In this document: positions 50,956 to 62,878 of the stretch, piece by piece
Layout: each line of letters opens with the position of its first letter
Position numbering within the stretch: position 1 is the stretch's first letter
Assembly (NCBI GenBank): GCA_045837725.1
Contig: JBEWZL010000202.1
Location: 310,001-374,000, forward strand
Direction: 5' to 3'
From: Vermamoeba vermiformis
Lineage: Eukaryota; Tubulinea; Echinamoebida
DNA length: 64,000 nucleotides
The notes under the pieces: model-generated
The model's database searches: none
What the model saw: only the letters and a program-made list of their open reading frames with translations
Told to the model about the DNA's origin: nothing
Position numbers and translations under genes: made by a program

Positions 50956-52432
50956 TTAATTTAGAGATCTGTCGATCACTGGACTGGTTTCTCTTCCGGA
51001 TATTCGGTCATATTGGTCGTGAGTGTTGCACCTCACAGCTAACGTCTTAATAAAGTTCACTAATTTCGTCTTTGCGTCTCCTCCCTTTGGCCGTTTGTCT
51101 TGCTCGCCTATCACCTTTAAACAAAACTTGGCCACAAATTTCTTCTTGTCGTCTGATTGCATGTTCGTAGCAATTTCCTCGATCTTTTCTTTGAATTCAT
51201 CCATATTTAGATCCATATTCCGTAGCAGTATTTGTCCACAAACAACGCCAAAGCTAAACAGATCGGTCGAGATCGAGTACTTTTTCTCTGTTACGACTTC
51301 GTGTGGCGTCCAAATGTTAGGATGAATTACTTTGTCGCTTGTATCATATGCGTATCCGTCTTCTTTATCGAGCAATTTCGCCAAACCAAAATCTCCGAGC
51401 TTCAAGATCGTTTTCGCATCTTGTTTTAGCAGTAGTATGTTTTGCGGCTTAATGTCGCAATGTAATACCAATGGTTTTTGGTTCGAGGTATCAAATAGAT
51501 ACGCAAGTGCGCTGCCTAGTTGCAAAATATAATCGTAAACTTCTGCATCTGATAGTGGACTGCTTGCATCTTTTAGTTTAGCTGCTAACGCTATAAAAAA
51601 TATGTCAAAAATCGAATATATCTTGTGCCTATCACTTACGGCAATCACATAGCTCAAGAGGCAATCCCGCGGATTTGCTTTCCGCATTTAGGTACGGCGA
51701 GCTTACAACTTTCAAAATATTGATGTGATTTAATTGAGTCAATATTCTTAATTCTTCTCTCGCATCTGCGCTGTTAGAAGTCATCTTAAGCGCCCACTTC
51801 TTCTGTCCATTTTGCTTCACAACTACAACCACGGAGCCTGAACCACGTCCAAGCACATCAGTCTCGTTAATATCATCGTAATCTTTCTGCAACAGAGTTT
51901 GTTGCTCTTCGGGCCTTTTAGCAAGCGAATCTGTCACGTTGCGCTTTTTGATGGTTGCGAAGATAATTAATCCAATTGCCAAAAAAGCTACAATTACACC
52001 GCCTAACACATAATATAGTATATTATTGTTTTCAGTAGGAGGAGCAGCTGACGGATTTCTCTTTGCTATTGGTGAAGCTGTTGGATTCGGGTTTTCTACC
52101 ACGGGGGCGTTGCATAAATCTTCTTTGCAACATAAAGGATTATTGTACGTTGGAGGAGTCAATTTTGTACAGAGAGAGGCCTGTAAAACAGTGTAGGCTG
52201 TTACGTAAGTCAAATTTTTGGGATTAATCTGCTTGCAAACGGGATCAATGTTGCCGGGCCAGCAAGGAAAGTCGTATCGTGCACAAACTTGGTCTCCTCC
52301 TGGAGGTACTTCTGCTTCCCGAACTCCAAAAGCTTGGCTGTCTCCGGTGTAACATTTCAAAGCCAAGCTGTATTGCGAAGCCAGTAGTAATAATAAATAG
52401 AATACTATCGGCACTTGCAATGCGGATTTCAT
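50956..52432 (-). CDS. Single-pass receptor-like protein kinase with Ly6/three-finger-like ectodomain
   Basis: Exons 51640-52432 and 50956-51590 join in phase to 475 aa. A signal peptide (VPIVFYLLLLLASQYSLA) is followed by LKCYTG and, about 80 residues on, CCKEDLCNAP; this first-Cys and terminal CC..DLCN pattern is the Ly6/uPAR and activin-receptor three-finger signature. A TM helix (ILYYVLGGVIVAFLAIGLII) leads to a kinase domain: LGRGSGSVV (Gly loop), WALKM (Lys), LHCDIKPQNILL (HRD as HCD), LGDFGLAKL (DFG) and WTPHEVV (APE). All catalytic residues are present, so it may be active despite the HCD variant. It is head-to-head with another receptor kinase, 62 bp away. Confidence 0.8.
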
Positions 52433-52494
52433 TTAAAGTTGTGCTTTCTACCTTCTCGGGTGCAAAATACAAAATACTTTTTGACACCTCAGAA
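52433..52494. promoter_or_regulatory. 62-bp bidirectional promoter between two receptor kinases
   Basis: The start codons of two divergent receptor-like kinases are separated by only 62 bp, so transcription of the pair is probably coupled or the promoters overlap the coding regions. Confidence 0.5.
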
Positions 52495-54205
52495 ATGACC
52501 ACAAGCCAAAAGATTTTGTTGCTAATTATTTTGGCACTGTCAATCGCTACAGTATGCAGTCAACGTTGTAAGAATAGGATCATTGTATTAAATCCTCTAT
52601 TGGAATCCTCTATTGCAATACTCAATTAATTCTTTTTTATCAGATGCCGCAATCTATTTTAGCTCGAAACTAGACTGCAGAAACAAGGCGGATAGATTTT
52701 TAATTGAAGCAACCGATGAAAATTGCAAAAATTTTGCCTGTAAGCTTAATGGCCCTCTTCAAAATGTTTCTTCATCCGAGCAATATATCAGCTGGGCTTG
52801 CAACGCGAGCCTCGCAGATTTTGACCAAATGCTGCTAGAACAGGGATCTGGAAGAAATATTTCAATTACATGGTACTACACTACTTACACGACTTGTGGC
52901 GACGGATGGACTTACCACATTGACGCTACTGCCGTGGATTCGTGCGAAGGCATTGAAGAATTTACGTGTAAAGATAACAAATCGACAAGGAAGTGCATAT
53001 ACGTTGATCCTAATAGCCCTAAGTCAGAAATTCCGTCAAGTCAACCAGATCAGATTCAAACACCTGAATCAGCCATTATACATGATGATAACCAATTGAC
53101 TACGTTTGAAAAAATTATGATTGGAATTTCAATTGGTGGATGGGCTACAGCAGTTTTATTTATTGCGTTGTTCATTCGGGGTCGGAATAATCGCAGTCGC
53201 GGGTATGACCCGTTAGAACAAGAAGAAGAAGCAAAACATAGCCAAAACGAACATACATTGATACTGGACGATCACAATAATATGAAACAGCCAGAAAACG
53301 TTGCAGCAAATGCAAAAATATTTAGAATTTCTGAAACCGAGGTCACAATCACCGCAAAGCGACTTGGCACGGGACAATGTTCCGAAGTATTTGAAGGAGT
53401 ATGGCGCCAAAGGCCGGTCGCAGTGAAAAAACCCAAAGCTATGGACTCGGCATTACTATCTGAATTGGCAATTCATCGCGAGATAGATCAGCATCCGAAT
53501 ATTGTAGAAATATATGGCTATTTTAAAAAAGATGGCCGCATTTATCTAGTAGTGGAGTTGTGCGACAGTCAAAGTAAGAAAACCGAATCTGGATCAGCAA
53601 ATTTTAACCTAAGTTCAGACTTGGAAAGCACAATACTGCGAGGAGATCTGTCGGCAGCGGAAAAATTCAGTGTTGTCGCGGGTATCGCAGAGGGCATGGC
53701 CCATCTCCATAGGAAGTCAATAGTCCACCGAGATCTGAAGCCAAACAACATTTTACTTACGAAGAAAGGCCTATTTATGGTCCCTAAAATAGCTGACTTT
53801 GACTACTCTCGCTTCCTCGCCTCGCAAACTAGTGCTCAAAGCTTTTCAACTCCTCAAATTAGTTACGCTGCACCAGAGGCTATCACGCAAGGAGAATTCA
53901 GCTTCCAATCAGATGTTTGGTCGTACGGTGCAACAATCTTCTTTTTGCTCACAAAACAACCTCCGTTTGGTCAGCCAACTGGCTTGCAGAAAAAACGAAT
54001 GCAGAAGCAAGCTAAAATTAACTTTGAATTGCTAGAAAAGCTCCCTAAAGATCCGTTCACTCAGCTGCTAGTCGAGATTGTTATGAAGTGCTTGAAAGAC
54101 GAGCCTAACGAGAGACCGAATTTTGATCAGATCTGCTCTCAGTACAAAAAGTTCTTTAATGACTTCTTGCCATGGAATAACAATCAAAATAATAATAACT
54201 TGTAA
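52495..54205 (+). CDS. Single-pass receptor-like protein kinase (TKL-like)
   Basis: Exons 52495-52567 and 52644-54205 give 544 aa. A signal peptide (KILLLIILALSIATVCS) is followed by a Cys-containing ectodomain with several N-glycosylation sites (NVSS, NASL, NISI, NKST), a TM helix (IMIGISIGGWATAVLFIALF) and a kinase domain: LGTGQCSEVFEGVW, VAVKKPK, VELCD, IVHRDLKPNNILL, IADFDYSRF (DFG replaced by DFD), SYAAPEA and DVWSYGATIFFLL. The layout is that of TKL receptor kinases of amoebae and plants. DFD may lower activity. The ligand is unknown and the ectodomain matches no family I know. Confidence 0.85.
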
Positions 54206-54270
54206 AATATACTAATAAAGATCATTTTTAATTAAAACCGAGTTGTACATCTCTTGATCACCAAAAATTT

Positions 54271-57200
54271 CTAATCTTCTATAAGCATCTGGTGCGACTC
54301 AACTACTCTCGATCTCTTGCGCTTTCGTCCGTACAGATCATCGTCGTCAGGAAAGACGCAATTATCAATCTCCACAGTTTTGTTGGCCACGTAGCCAGTC
54401 TTGAGGTCAGGGAAACATGCAGCGAGGGCTACTAACGGCACTTGACAAGCTTCAGGTGCGTCTTTAGGATAGAACGGATCTTCGCCCTTGCCTCGGAAAT
54501 AGGGATGTAAGAAGTAGATTAGCAAGAGTAGGGGGGCAGTTCTACCACGACGATCAGGCTGGACATCTTCAACTTCAGTGTTTTCAGTGTCTTTCGTCAC
54601 AATCCAATCAGGCAATGGCGTGTTCTTATCAGCAATAGCATCAATGTACTGGTGCTTGTCACGACTGGATTGTTGAGACTTGGCACCGAGAAGTTGATCG
54701 AACTCAGTATCGATGACGGGATTTCTTCTTCGTCTATGAAGACCTAGTCTATTTTGAAGGATAAAGCGGCTATTCTCGTCGTTGAACTCTTCTATTTCTT
54801 CATAAGGAGCTTCGCTACGCGTTGGAATGCCCACATTCACTTTCAGGTCCAAGTTTTGCTCTTCGCAAATGAGCTGATAGATCTTCAATTGTCGGAGCAA
54901 GTCACCAGTGTTGGGTGTGCCAATTAACTCGATGGTCTTCAAGTATTCGATGACTCTGTCAAATGGCACGTCCATCACAACATCGCCGGCACGATGGTGT
55001 TGTACTAAGGCCGAGAATTCCTTCCAAAAGTTCACTGTAGCTTCGAGCACGTCACGTGACGCGTCGTGTTCCATTGCAGGAGTCTTGAGCTCGAAGAATC
55101 GGTTGACTTTGACTTCCTCCACATTATTCTTGACTTTGTTTGTCAGCACTCCGGTCGACGGCTCTTGAAGCACAGCTGAACGATGACCAGGTCTCCAATT
55201 ATTCAGCGCCATTTGTCTGAATACGTTACGGAGTTTGTGTTCACTTTGCACAGCCTCAGTGAACACTTGAAGTTGTCGCTCTTGCATGAACACTCGCACC
55301 AAGTCGATGTATCCGTTACGCCATCCGAACCATCTATCGCACATTAGAACACGTTGCCATATTACAGGCTATGATGTATGACTTACCGTTGATGTTGAAT
55401 GGTAGTGTCAGCAACTGATTTCCTCGAAGCACGAGTGTACCATGAGACAGTCAGACCTTCAACTGTCAGGCCACGAGAAAGCATATTGCCACCAATGACG
55501 ATCAAGAAGCGAGGCACTGGCTTGCTTTTAGCTTTACGATCCCCTTCCACTGCTGAGTAGTCGAATGTGCGCATGTTTGTGATGGACTCGCCTCCGCGGC
55601 ACATGGCCGTCTTGATGTGAGTTTCAGTCAGAACTTTCTTGATCTCGTGCAATGAATCTGCCATTGGCGCATCAGGCGAAAGATCGCGCCACACTTCATT
55701 GAGATACTCTGCGTTGTTGACGGCGTTTAAGTGGTTGTTGATGTCCACTACTATGATCGACCAAGCGACAGTCACAACGGCGTGCATGAGCTCAATGAAG
55801 TCTTGATTGAGAGACGAGTGCACCATGCCACTGTGGAACAGAGGCTTTGATGGCGGTGCTTCTTCAAGGGCCTTGGAGAGCTTGTAGAACTTGCCCTTGT
55901 AGTGCAGAATGTGGACGTTCTCGTTCGTGTTGCCAGTCTCGCTCGTGACCGTGTTGAACTTGCCGTTATCAAGAGCGATGTAGAGAACAATACGGTAAGC
56001 AATGAGTTCTTCGATCTTGGCGAGAATGATGGGCTGCTTGAAGTTTGGCTTGTACAACATCTCGGCGTAGTTCGTGTTGAAGTTGTTGAACAGGTTGCGA
56101 AGCTCTTTAGGACTGAGCGAGTAATAGGACTCTTTGCTGTTGTCGAGTTTGTCTTGAAGTCCGTCACGCAAGTCATTCAATGCCTCTTCGTTCTGAGCAA
56201 AAAAACTTAACGGATCGCGAGTGCCTTCTTGTCCCGCAACGATTGCCTATAAAAAGACAAGTCAGCAACGAACTTCCGCGTTCAAATTAAGCAACTAATT
56301 TCTTACATCAAGGTCGTGAGTCTTGCGAGTTCGTTGCAATCGAATGGCTCCAGTGAACACATAGTACGCCAAAAACTTCTTCATGGACTCCGTGGCAGCC
56401 CTTTCATTGACCAACTCTTCCAAAAACTCTCGTTGGAGGCGCGTCAGGCCACTTTTTAGTTCACCAGGTTGGATGTAGTTCTTCAGATCCAAGTTCGGAT
56501 AATCTTCAAACGGGATCAACTTGATGATTCTATTCTTCAATGCTTCGTTCAAGTACATTTGTGAGCCGAGGTAAAGTCCTTTTTGCGTCGAAAGTTCCCA
56601 GAAGAAGTGAGGGAAGAACTCATCGTTGGAGTTGTTCAACACATTCGCTTGAGGAGTGGCAGAGTAACCGACGTAGTGACAGACATCGAGACCGCTCTTG
56701 GACCACAAATGACGAAGACGACGCATGCGCTCTGGGATACCTCTCTTCTCTTCTAACTGGCGCTGAGTGGCAGCAACAGAAGCGTCGTCACATTCGTCGT
56801 CGATGATGAGTGCAGGGCCTGCTAAGAACTCAGCGAGCTTTTCCTTGATCTCGTGTCTGCGTTGAAAGATCTCCGAGTTGTTCTTGCTCGCTCTGTTCCA
56901 AGGAGAGTTTTCAAAGTCGCCTTCAATGAACGAGACGAAGCTTTCAAGTGACTTGGGAACCTTCTTGAGCACGGCAAAGAGCTTGTTCGACTGCAGAAGC
57001 TCATCCACGTCAATGTTCTTGATGTTCTGCACGTCTTCGTCACCCTTCGTGAGCCAGAACATGTAATCGTTGGGCTCCATGTCACCGTTCAAGTCAATGA
57101 GAGTCTCGCCCAGGTCGGACCAAGCACTTTCAGCGTACTCTTCTTCGTTGTCAGTCTCGTAGCTTTCGTCGGTCGAGTCATCACACGTAGAAACACGCTT

Positions 57201-57848
57201 TCTCTTGCGACTAAACAAACGGTGAGTACTATACCACTATTAGAATCGTAGAGGACTTACTCAGGAGTGACGTTTCTGCTCGTTGATGGTGAAGTATTGA
57301 GTCTGTTATTAAGGTTATTAGAGTTAATGGTTGTGTTAAATAGTGGCACTTACTCATCACCGTGCATGGATTCTTGAGTACGAGCCTGGGTCTGGTTGCG
57401 CAGAATGTTGATGCGACCACTCAGTGACATCACCGTCTTGAAGCCCAAGTCGAAGGCAAGAGCTGTGAGCACGGTCATTGACGTGGTTTTGCCGGACTGG
57501 ACCTCGCCGTAGACAAGTCCGTTCGTTGCTTTTGTAGGTGCACACCGCGCGAGGATGTTGAGGGCATTGATAGTAACCAATTGGAACTGATCTGCGGTCA
57601 GAGAAGTACTTCTGGACTTGACACGTTCGAAGTAGGTCCAGTTTGATTTGCGAGCCTTGCACAACAGATCCCGATTCTCTCGCACGCGCTTCAGGAGCAA
57701 AGCCCAATCAAGGTTATCCCACTTTGCAGCAAATGTTTCAATAGGGGCATGAAAGATTTCGTTGATGGTTTCGTTCTGAATGGCTGCGCAAAACGTTAGA
57801 TGTGATCGGGTCACTATCAATATCGAAGGACTTACTTTCGATTTGCAT
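54271..57848 (-). CDS. Z1-domain superfamily II helicase-like ATPase, copy A
   Basis: Six exons (57836-57848, 57354-57783, 57261-57302, 56307-57210, 55387-56246, 54271-55333) give 1103 aa. Motifs of the Z1 family (Pfam PF10593) are in order: GEVQSGKTTSM (Walker A, about residue 105), a charged linker with RKRKR, PALIIDDECDDASVAAT (Walker B), CHYVGYSATPQANVLN (SAT-like), MCRGGESI, FLIVIGGNMLSRGLTVEGL, and DTTIQHQRWFGWRNGYIDLV, where the usual QMGRWFGYR reads QHQRWFGWR. In bacteria Z1 ATPases occur with MORC-type ATPases and restriction-type nucleases in DNA-targeting defence loci; a eukaryotic role is not established. A C-terminal RKRKRS nuclear signal is present. Five introns match copy B in position and phase. 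Confidence 0.88.
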
Positions 57849-58497
57849 TGTTATTTGTCGTGTTATTCTTGTCGATTCTAATGCAAATGAAGAGTTTCTA
57901 TTCGCTTTTATGACAAAACCGCGATATTTTGGATCACAAAGTAGAAACTGAGCGAATCACAAAGTTGCTCCTGCCTGAAAATAGGAACGAGCATCACTTC
58001 GCAGATACCAACGAAGCATGGTACCCTCTGTATTACATTAATTTTCGCTGTGTAAGCAAAAGAATCAGAAAAACCGATCGAGGTGCAGATCTGTGACCCG
58101 AGGCACCTAAAATTAAATTAATCAATAAATATAATAATAACCACTGGTTAATTATAAATAAATGTTCTGCTCGCTTTGTATTAATTTAATAGAAAGCCAG
58201 GGTAAAATTTATTTAATTAAATGGCCTATGAAATCGACTTTATTGGGGATGCACTATCTAAATTTAATATCACAGTACTATTCTACATCGGAAGGACCAA
58301 AGTTACCTCGCACTTTTGGATGCGCAGCAGAGTTTACACGAGTTTCGACTCTCGGATAAGTTACTTAATCGCGAATTCAAATACACGTCATAATATGTGG
58401 TCCATTGCATTGTCTTTATAATCGAAACGTAAAACAAAATCAAATTTATTCGGATCAAGGCAAAATATTTTGACAAAACACAAGCACTGTTGCCATT
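57849..58497. promoter_or_regulatory. Spacer between Z1 copies with promoter of copy A
   Basis: The first 130 bp upstream of copy A share blocks with the same distance upstream of copy B: CTTTTATG-CAAAA, then about 50 bp on GAATCACAA(A/G)GTT(G/C)CTC and (A/C)GGAAC. These may be conserved regulatory sites retained after duplication. A 66-codon frame from ATG 58221 shows no recognisable domain. Confidence 0.4.
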
Positions 58498-61400
58498 TTA
58501 AGCCGAGTAATCTACATCCATCGATTCTTCTTGATTGCCCTCAGTCTTGGCTCGTTTTCGCTGTCGTTCTTCTGCGTCTCCGTCATTATTCGTGGGATAG
58601 ATGTAGTCGCTACTGCGCACAGTTTTGTTGGCCACGTAACCAGTCTTGATGTTAGGGAAGCAGCCAGCGAGGGCTACTAAAGGAAACTTGCCCGCTTCAG
58701 GTGCGTCCTTGTCGTAGTAATCCTCGCCTTTGGCTTGGAAGCGAGGATGCAAGAAGTAAATTAGCACTAGCGCTGGGGCATCTGAGCCACGATAAGCAGG
58801 TTGTTTGCCATTGGTGTCCTTTGTAATTATCCAATCAGGCAGCGAGCTCTTCTCATCGACTACAGCATCGATGTACTGGTGCTTGTCACGGGCTGACGCT
58901 TGGGACTTGCCACCAAGCAGCTGTTTGAACTCGCTAGTAATGACTGGATTTCGCTTTCTTTTGTGCAAGCCGAGTCTATTCTCCAATATGAATCGACTGT
59001 TTACGTCGGTGAACTCATCCAAGTCCTCTTGCGGAATTCTGTCGCCAAGCGTTGGGACTGCTATGTTCACGATCGGCTCCACGTTCTTTTTTTCGCAAAG
59101 GTGCATGAAGACTTTGATTTGTTTGAGCAAGTCCAAAACATCGGGCATGCCAACTAAGGCGACTTGTTCTAAGAACGTGATGACTTCGTCTATCGGCACG
59201 TTCTTGACTACCTTGCCAGCTCTGTGTTGCACGGGGCTAGACAATTTCCTCCAAAATCCCAATGTTGCTTCGAGCACAGCACGTGAGGCCTCTACTTCTA
59301 GCGCAGGTGTTCTGAGCTCCAATGTGCTGAGTCTAACATCCTCAACGTTGTTCTTGCCTTTGTTCGTCAGCACTCCTTTCGAAGGCTCTTGAAGCACGGC
59401 TGAACGGCGATCAGGTCTCCAATTATGTAGCGCTGTCTGTCTGAATATATCACGGAGGCTTTGCTCACTTTTAACTGCGTCAGTGAACACCTGCACGTGT
59501 CGCTTTTGCATGAACACGCGTACGAGGTCAAAGTAACCATTGCGCCATCCGAACCATCTATCACACATTAGAACACGTTGCCATATTATAGGCTATAATG
59601 TATGACTTACCGTTGGTGCTGGAGGGTAGTATCAGCAACTATCTTTTTTGCCGCACGAGTGTACCATGACACAGTCAGACCTTCAATCGTAAGGCCACGA
59701 GAGAGCATGTTGCCACCAATGACGATCAAGAAGCGAGGCACTGGCTTGCTTTTAGATTTACTACCTCCTTCAACTGCAGAGTAATCAAAGGTTCGCATGT
59801 TCATTATCGACTCTCCTCCACGACACATGGCTGTCTTAATCTTCGTCTCCGCCAACACCTTCTCGATGTCAAGTTTTGAGTTAGCCATCGGGTCCTCCGA
59901 AAGATCGCGCCACACTTCGTCAAGGTACTCGTAAGTGCTGACTCCGCTCAACTGATTTTTGATGTCTTCTTCAACTTTGAACCATGCAATACGAACTGCT
60001 TCGTAAAGGTATTCGATAAAGTCTTGCAAGTGAGACACGTGCACCATTGCGCTGTGGTACAGAGGCCTTGTGGGTTTGGGTTCGTCAAGAGGGCCATTCA
60101 ATCGATAGAACTTGCCCTTGTAGTGCAGAATGTAGGCGTTCTCCTTTGTGTTGCCAGTCTCGCTCGTGACAGTGTTGAACTTGCCGTTATCAAGAGCAAT
60201 GTAGAGAACAACACGATAAGCAATGAGTTCTTCAAGCTTCGCTAGGACGATTCGCTGCTTGAAACTTGGTTCGCTGAACAACTTGGGGTAATTCGTGCTG
60301 AAATTGGTCATAAATTCTACCAATTGATCGAAATTCAGTGAATGATAGTACTCGTGGCTTTTGGTCAGTACTTGTCGAAACACGTTTCGTAGGTTATTTA
60401 ACTCGTCTTCATTGTTTGCGAAGAAGCTTAACGGCTCCCGATCGCCGTCCTGTCCAGCAATAATCGCCTGCAAGGCACGTGAGAAATGGTCGTGCAATGG
60501 ATTAGCACTTACGTCAATGTCATGTGTCGGGCTCGTACGTTGAATCCTAATCGCCCCCGTGAACACATAGTACGCCAAAAACTTGCGCATCGACGGTGTG
60601 GTTTTGTCATCACTATTCAGTGATTGCAAGAACTCCCTTTGAATGGCATTCTGGCTCTTCTTGTCCCCTCCAGCATGCCCCGTTATGACATCGGACTCAT
60701 CCAAGTTCGGATAATCTTCGTACGGGATCAACTTGATGACACGATTCTTCAATTCTTCGTCCAAGTACATTTGTGAACCGAGATAAAGTCCTTTTTGCGT
60801 CGATAGTTCCCAGAAGAAGTGCGGGAAGAACTCGTCGTTGGAGTTGTTCAACACATTCGCTTGAGGAGTAGCGGAGTAACCGACGTAGTGACAGACATTG
60901 GTCCCATTCTTTGGCCATATATTGCGGATACGGCACATTCGTTTTGGGATGCCCTTGGCATTTTCCAACTGACGTGGAGTGGCAGCAACAGAAGCGTCAT
61001 CACACTCGTCGTCGATGATGAGTGCAGGGCCTGACAGGAACTCAGCAAGTTTCTTCTTAATCTCTCTTCTGCGTTGATAGATCTCCGGATTGCTCTTGCA
61101 CGCCCTCTTCCACGGTGAATTCTTGAAGTCTCCCTCGATGAACGAGACGAAGCTTTCGAGTGACTTGGGAACCTTCTTGAGCACAGCGAAGAGCTTCGTT
61201 GAGTGCAAAAGCTCATCCACGTCAATGTCTTTGACATTCTGCACGTCTTTGTCATCCGCAGTCAGCCAATACATGTGATCGTCAGAATCCAGACTTTCAT
61301 TCAAGTCAACGAAAGTCTCGCCAAGATCAGGCCAAGTGCTGTCCGGGTACCCTTCTTCTTCGCTCTCCGTTTCGTCGCTGAAGTAGATTAAATCTTCCGA

Positions 61401-62045
61401 CGATGACCGCTTTCTCTTGCGTCTAAATGGTATTGGTTAAAGAAACCAAGTCAAATAAACCACTTTTTGACTTACGTAGGAGTGACATTTCTGCTCGTCG
61501 GTGGCGAAAAGGGTCTATTGTGACATTAGTTAAAGAATTATGGCTCTAAACAGCGCTTACTCTTCAGCCATAGATTGTTGGGAGCGGTACTGGGTCTGGT
61601 TACGCAGAATGTTGATGCGACCGCTGACTAGCACAACAGTCTTGAAGCCCAAGTCGAAGGCAAGAGCTGCCAACACGATCATTGACGTGGTTTTGCCGGA
61701 CTGGACCTCGCCATATACAAGACCGTTCGTGGCGGATTCAGGAACGAAACGCGCGAGAATGTTGAGGGCGTTGATCGTAACCAATTGGAACTGGTCTGCA
61801 GTCAGAGACGTGTTTCGTGCTTTTACTCGCTCAAAGTAGGTCCACTTGGATTTGACGAACTGATCCGTCTTCCTCTCTCGCACATGTCTGAGATATAAAT
61901 TCCAGTCGTGCGGATCCTGGTCCCACTTGGCAGCGAGGTTTTCAATAGGAGCGTGAAAGATCTCGTTTATCATTTCATTTTGGATTTCTGCAATTTAAAG
62001 TGTCAGATCGAGCTTCGCCCAAGAATGCCATAACTTACTCTCCAT
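58498..62045 (-). CDS. Z1-domain superfamily II helicase-like ATPase, copy B
   Basis: Six exons (62039-62045, 61561-61987, 61476-61514, 60513-61422, 59611-60467, 58498-59557) give 1099 aa, about 60% or more identical by eye to copy A in the C-terminal exon and higher in the core. It keeps GEVQSGKTTSM, PALIIDDECDDAS, VGYSATPQANVLN, MCRGGESIMNMRTF, FLIVIGGNMLSRGLTIEGL and QHQRWFGWRNGYFDLV. The fourth intron (60468-60512) is exactly 45 nt with no stop, so it could be retained without breaking the frame, adding 15 residues (VSANPLHDHFSRALQ). The start mini-exon encodes only ME. All five intron phases equal those of copy A, so the pair arose by a tandem duplication of an intron-bearing gene. Confidence 0.88.
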
Positions 62046-62878
62046 TTCTTGAGACTTATTGTGCTTCTATCTCGTCGGCATTGGATAAATAGACGATTTT
62101 GTCGGCACTTTTATGCCAAAAAAACTATTCTTTGCTTCACACCGAAAGAATAGGATGAATCACAAGGTTCCTCTTCCAGGAACAAGGCCACACGTGACGA
62201 CTGACCAATCAAAACAGAGTGCCTCCCGCCCAATTCTGAAGTTTGGAAAAGGAGCTGGCTGACGGCCCCACGATGTCCTCAAACTTGACAATAAGATAGA
62301 TATCTTTGCCTCTGTTGCGCACATTTCATAAAATGCCTGTAACAGTTCAAATCAGCATAATGATAAATGGATTGCCTCGAAGAATGAGAAGCAAAGAGCA
62401 CAAGCAAAGAGCAACTAAAATCATTAAAAAATAAATATTATGAATGTTTATTTATGATTTATTATTATTAATAATACATTATCGACGATAATATCTTTGA
62501 TATAATTATTAATTTAGAAGCATCTATTTCGTGGCTGAGCGTGTGGTAAACGAAAAATCCGTCCGTTGTCCATTATTAATTAAATCATAATAATAATACG
62601 CCTAAATATTCTGCTTACCTCTGTTAAATTACTTGTAATATTTACAACGCAGCATTGTAGTCATCGGCAGCACTTTTTCGATCACAAATCTGAAAATACA
62701 AGAACCCTATTTTTGAGAGAAGAAGGATATGCGTTCTGTGATATTTCTTAATTTATGGGACTAGCATCGGGACGAAATATAAATTGAAAAAGCCTCGTTG
62801 TCATTTTATTTTTTAAGACATGCAACAAGTAGGCAGCAAACCAACTAACGAAGAATATAAGTACAAGTCAGCCTTAAG
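62046..62878. other. Intergenic region: copy B promoter and upstream ORF
   Basis: The first ~150 bp hold the blocks shared with copy A. A 20-codon upstream frame (62820-62882, MQQVGSKPTNEEYKYKSALR) overlaps the next gene's ATG by its stop (ATGA). Otherwise AT-rich with no feature seen. Confidence 0.4.

Noticed and set aside
58221-58421. 66-codon frame starting MAYEIDFIGDAL between the Z1 genes
   Set aside because: Plausible start but no family, no splice support and AT-rich codons; left as unproven.
54271-62045. Reading the Z1 genes as transposases or as recent bacterial insertions
   Set aside because: They lack transposase motifs and terminal repeats, and carry five introns each in matching phase, so any transfer is old.
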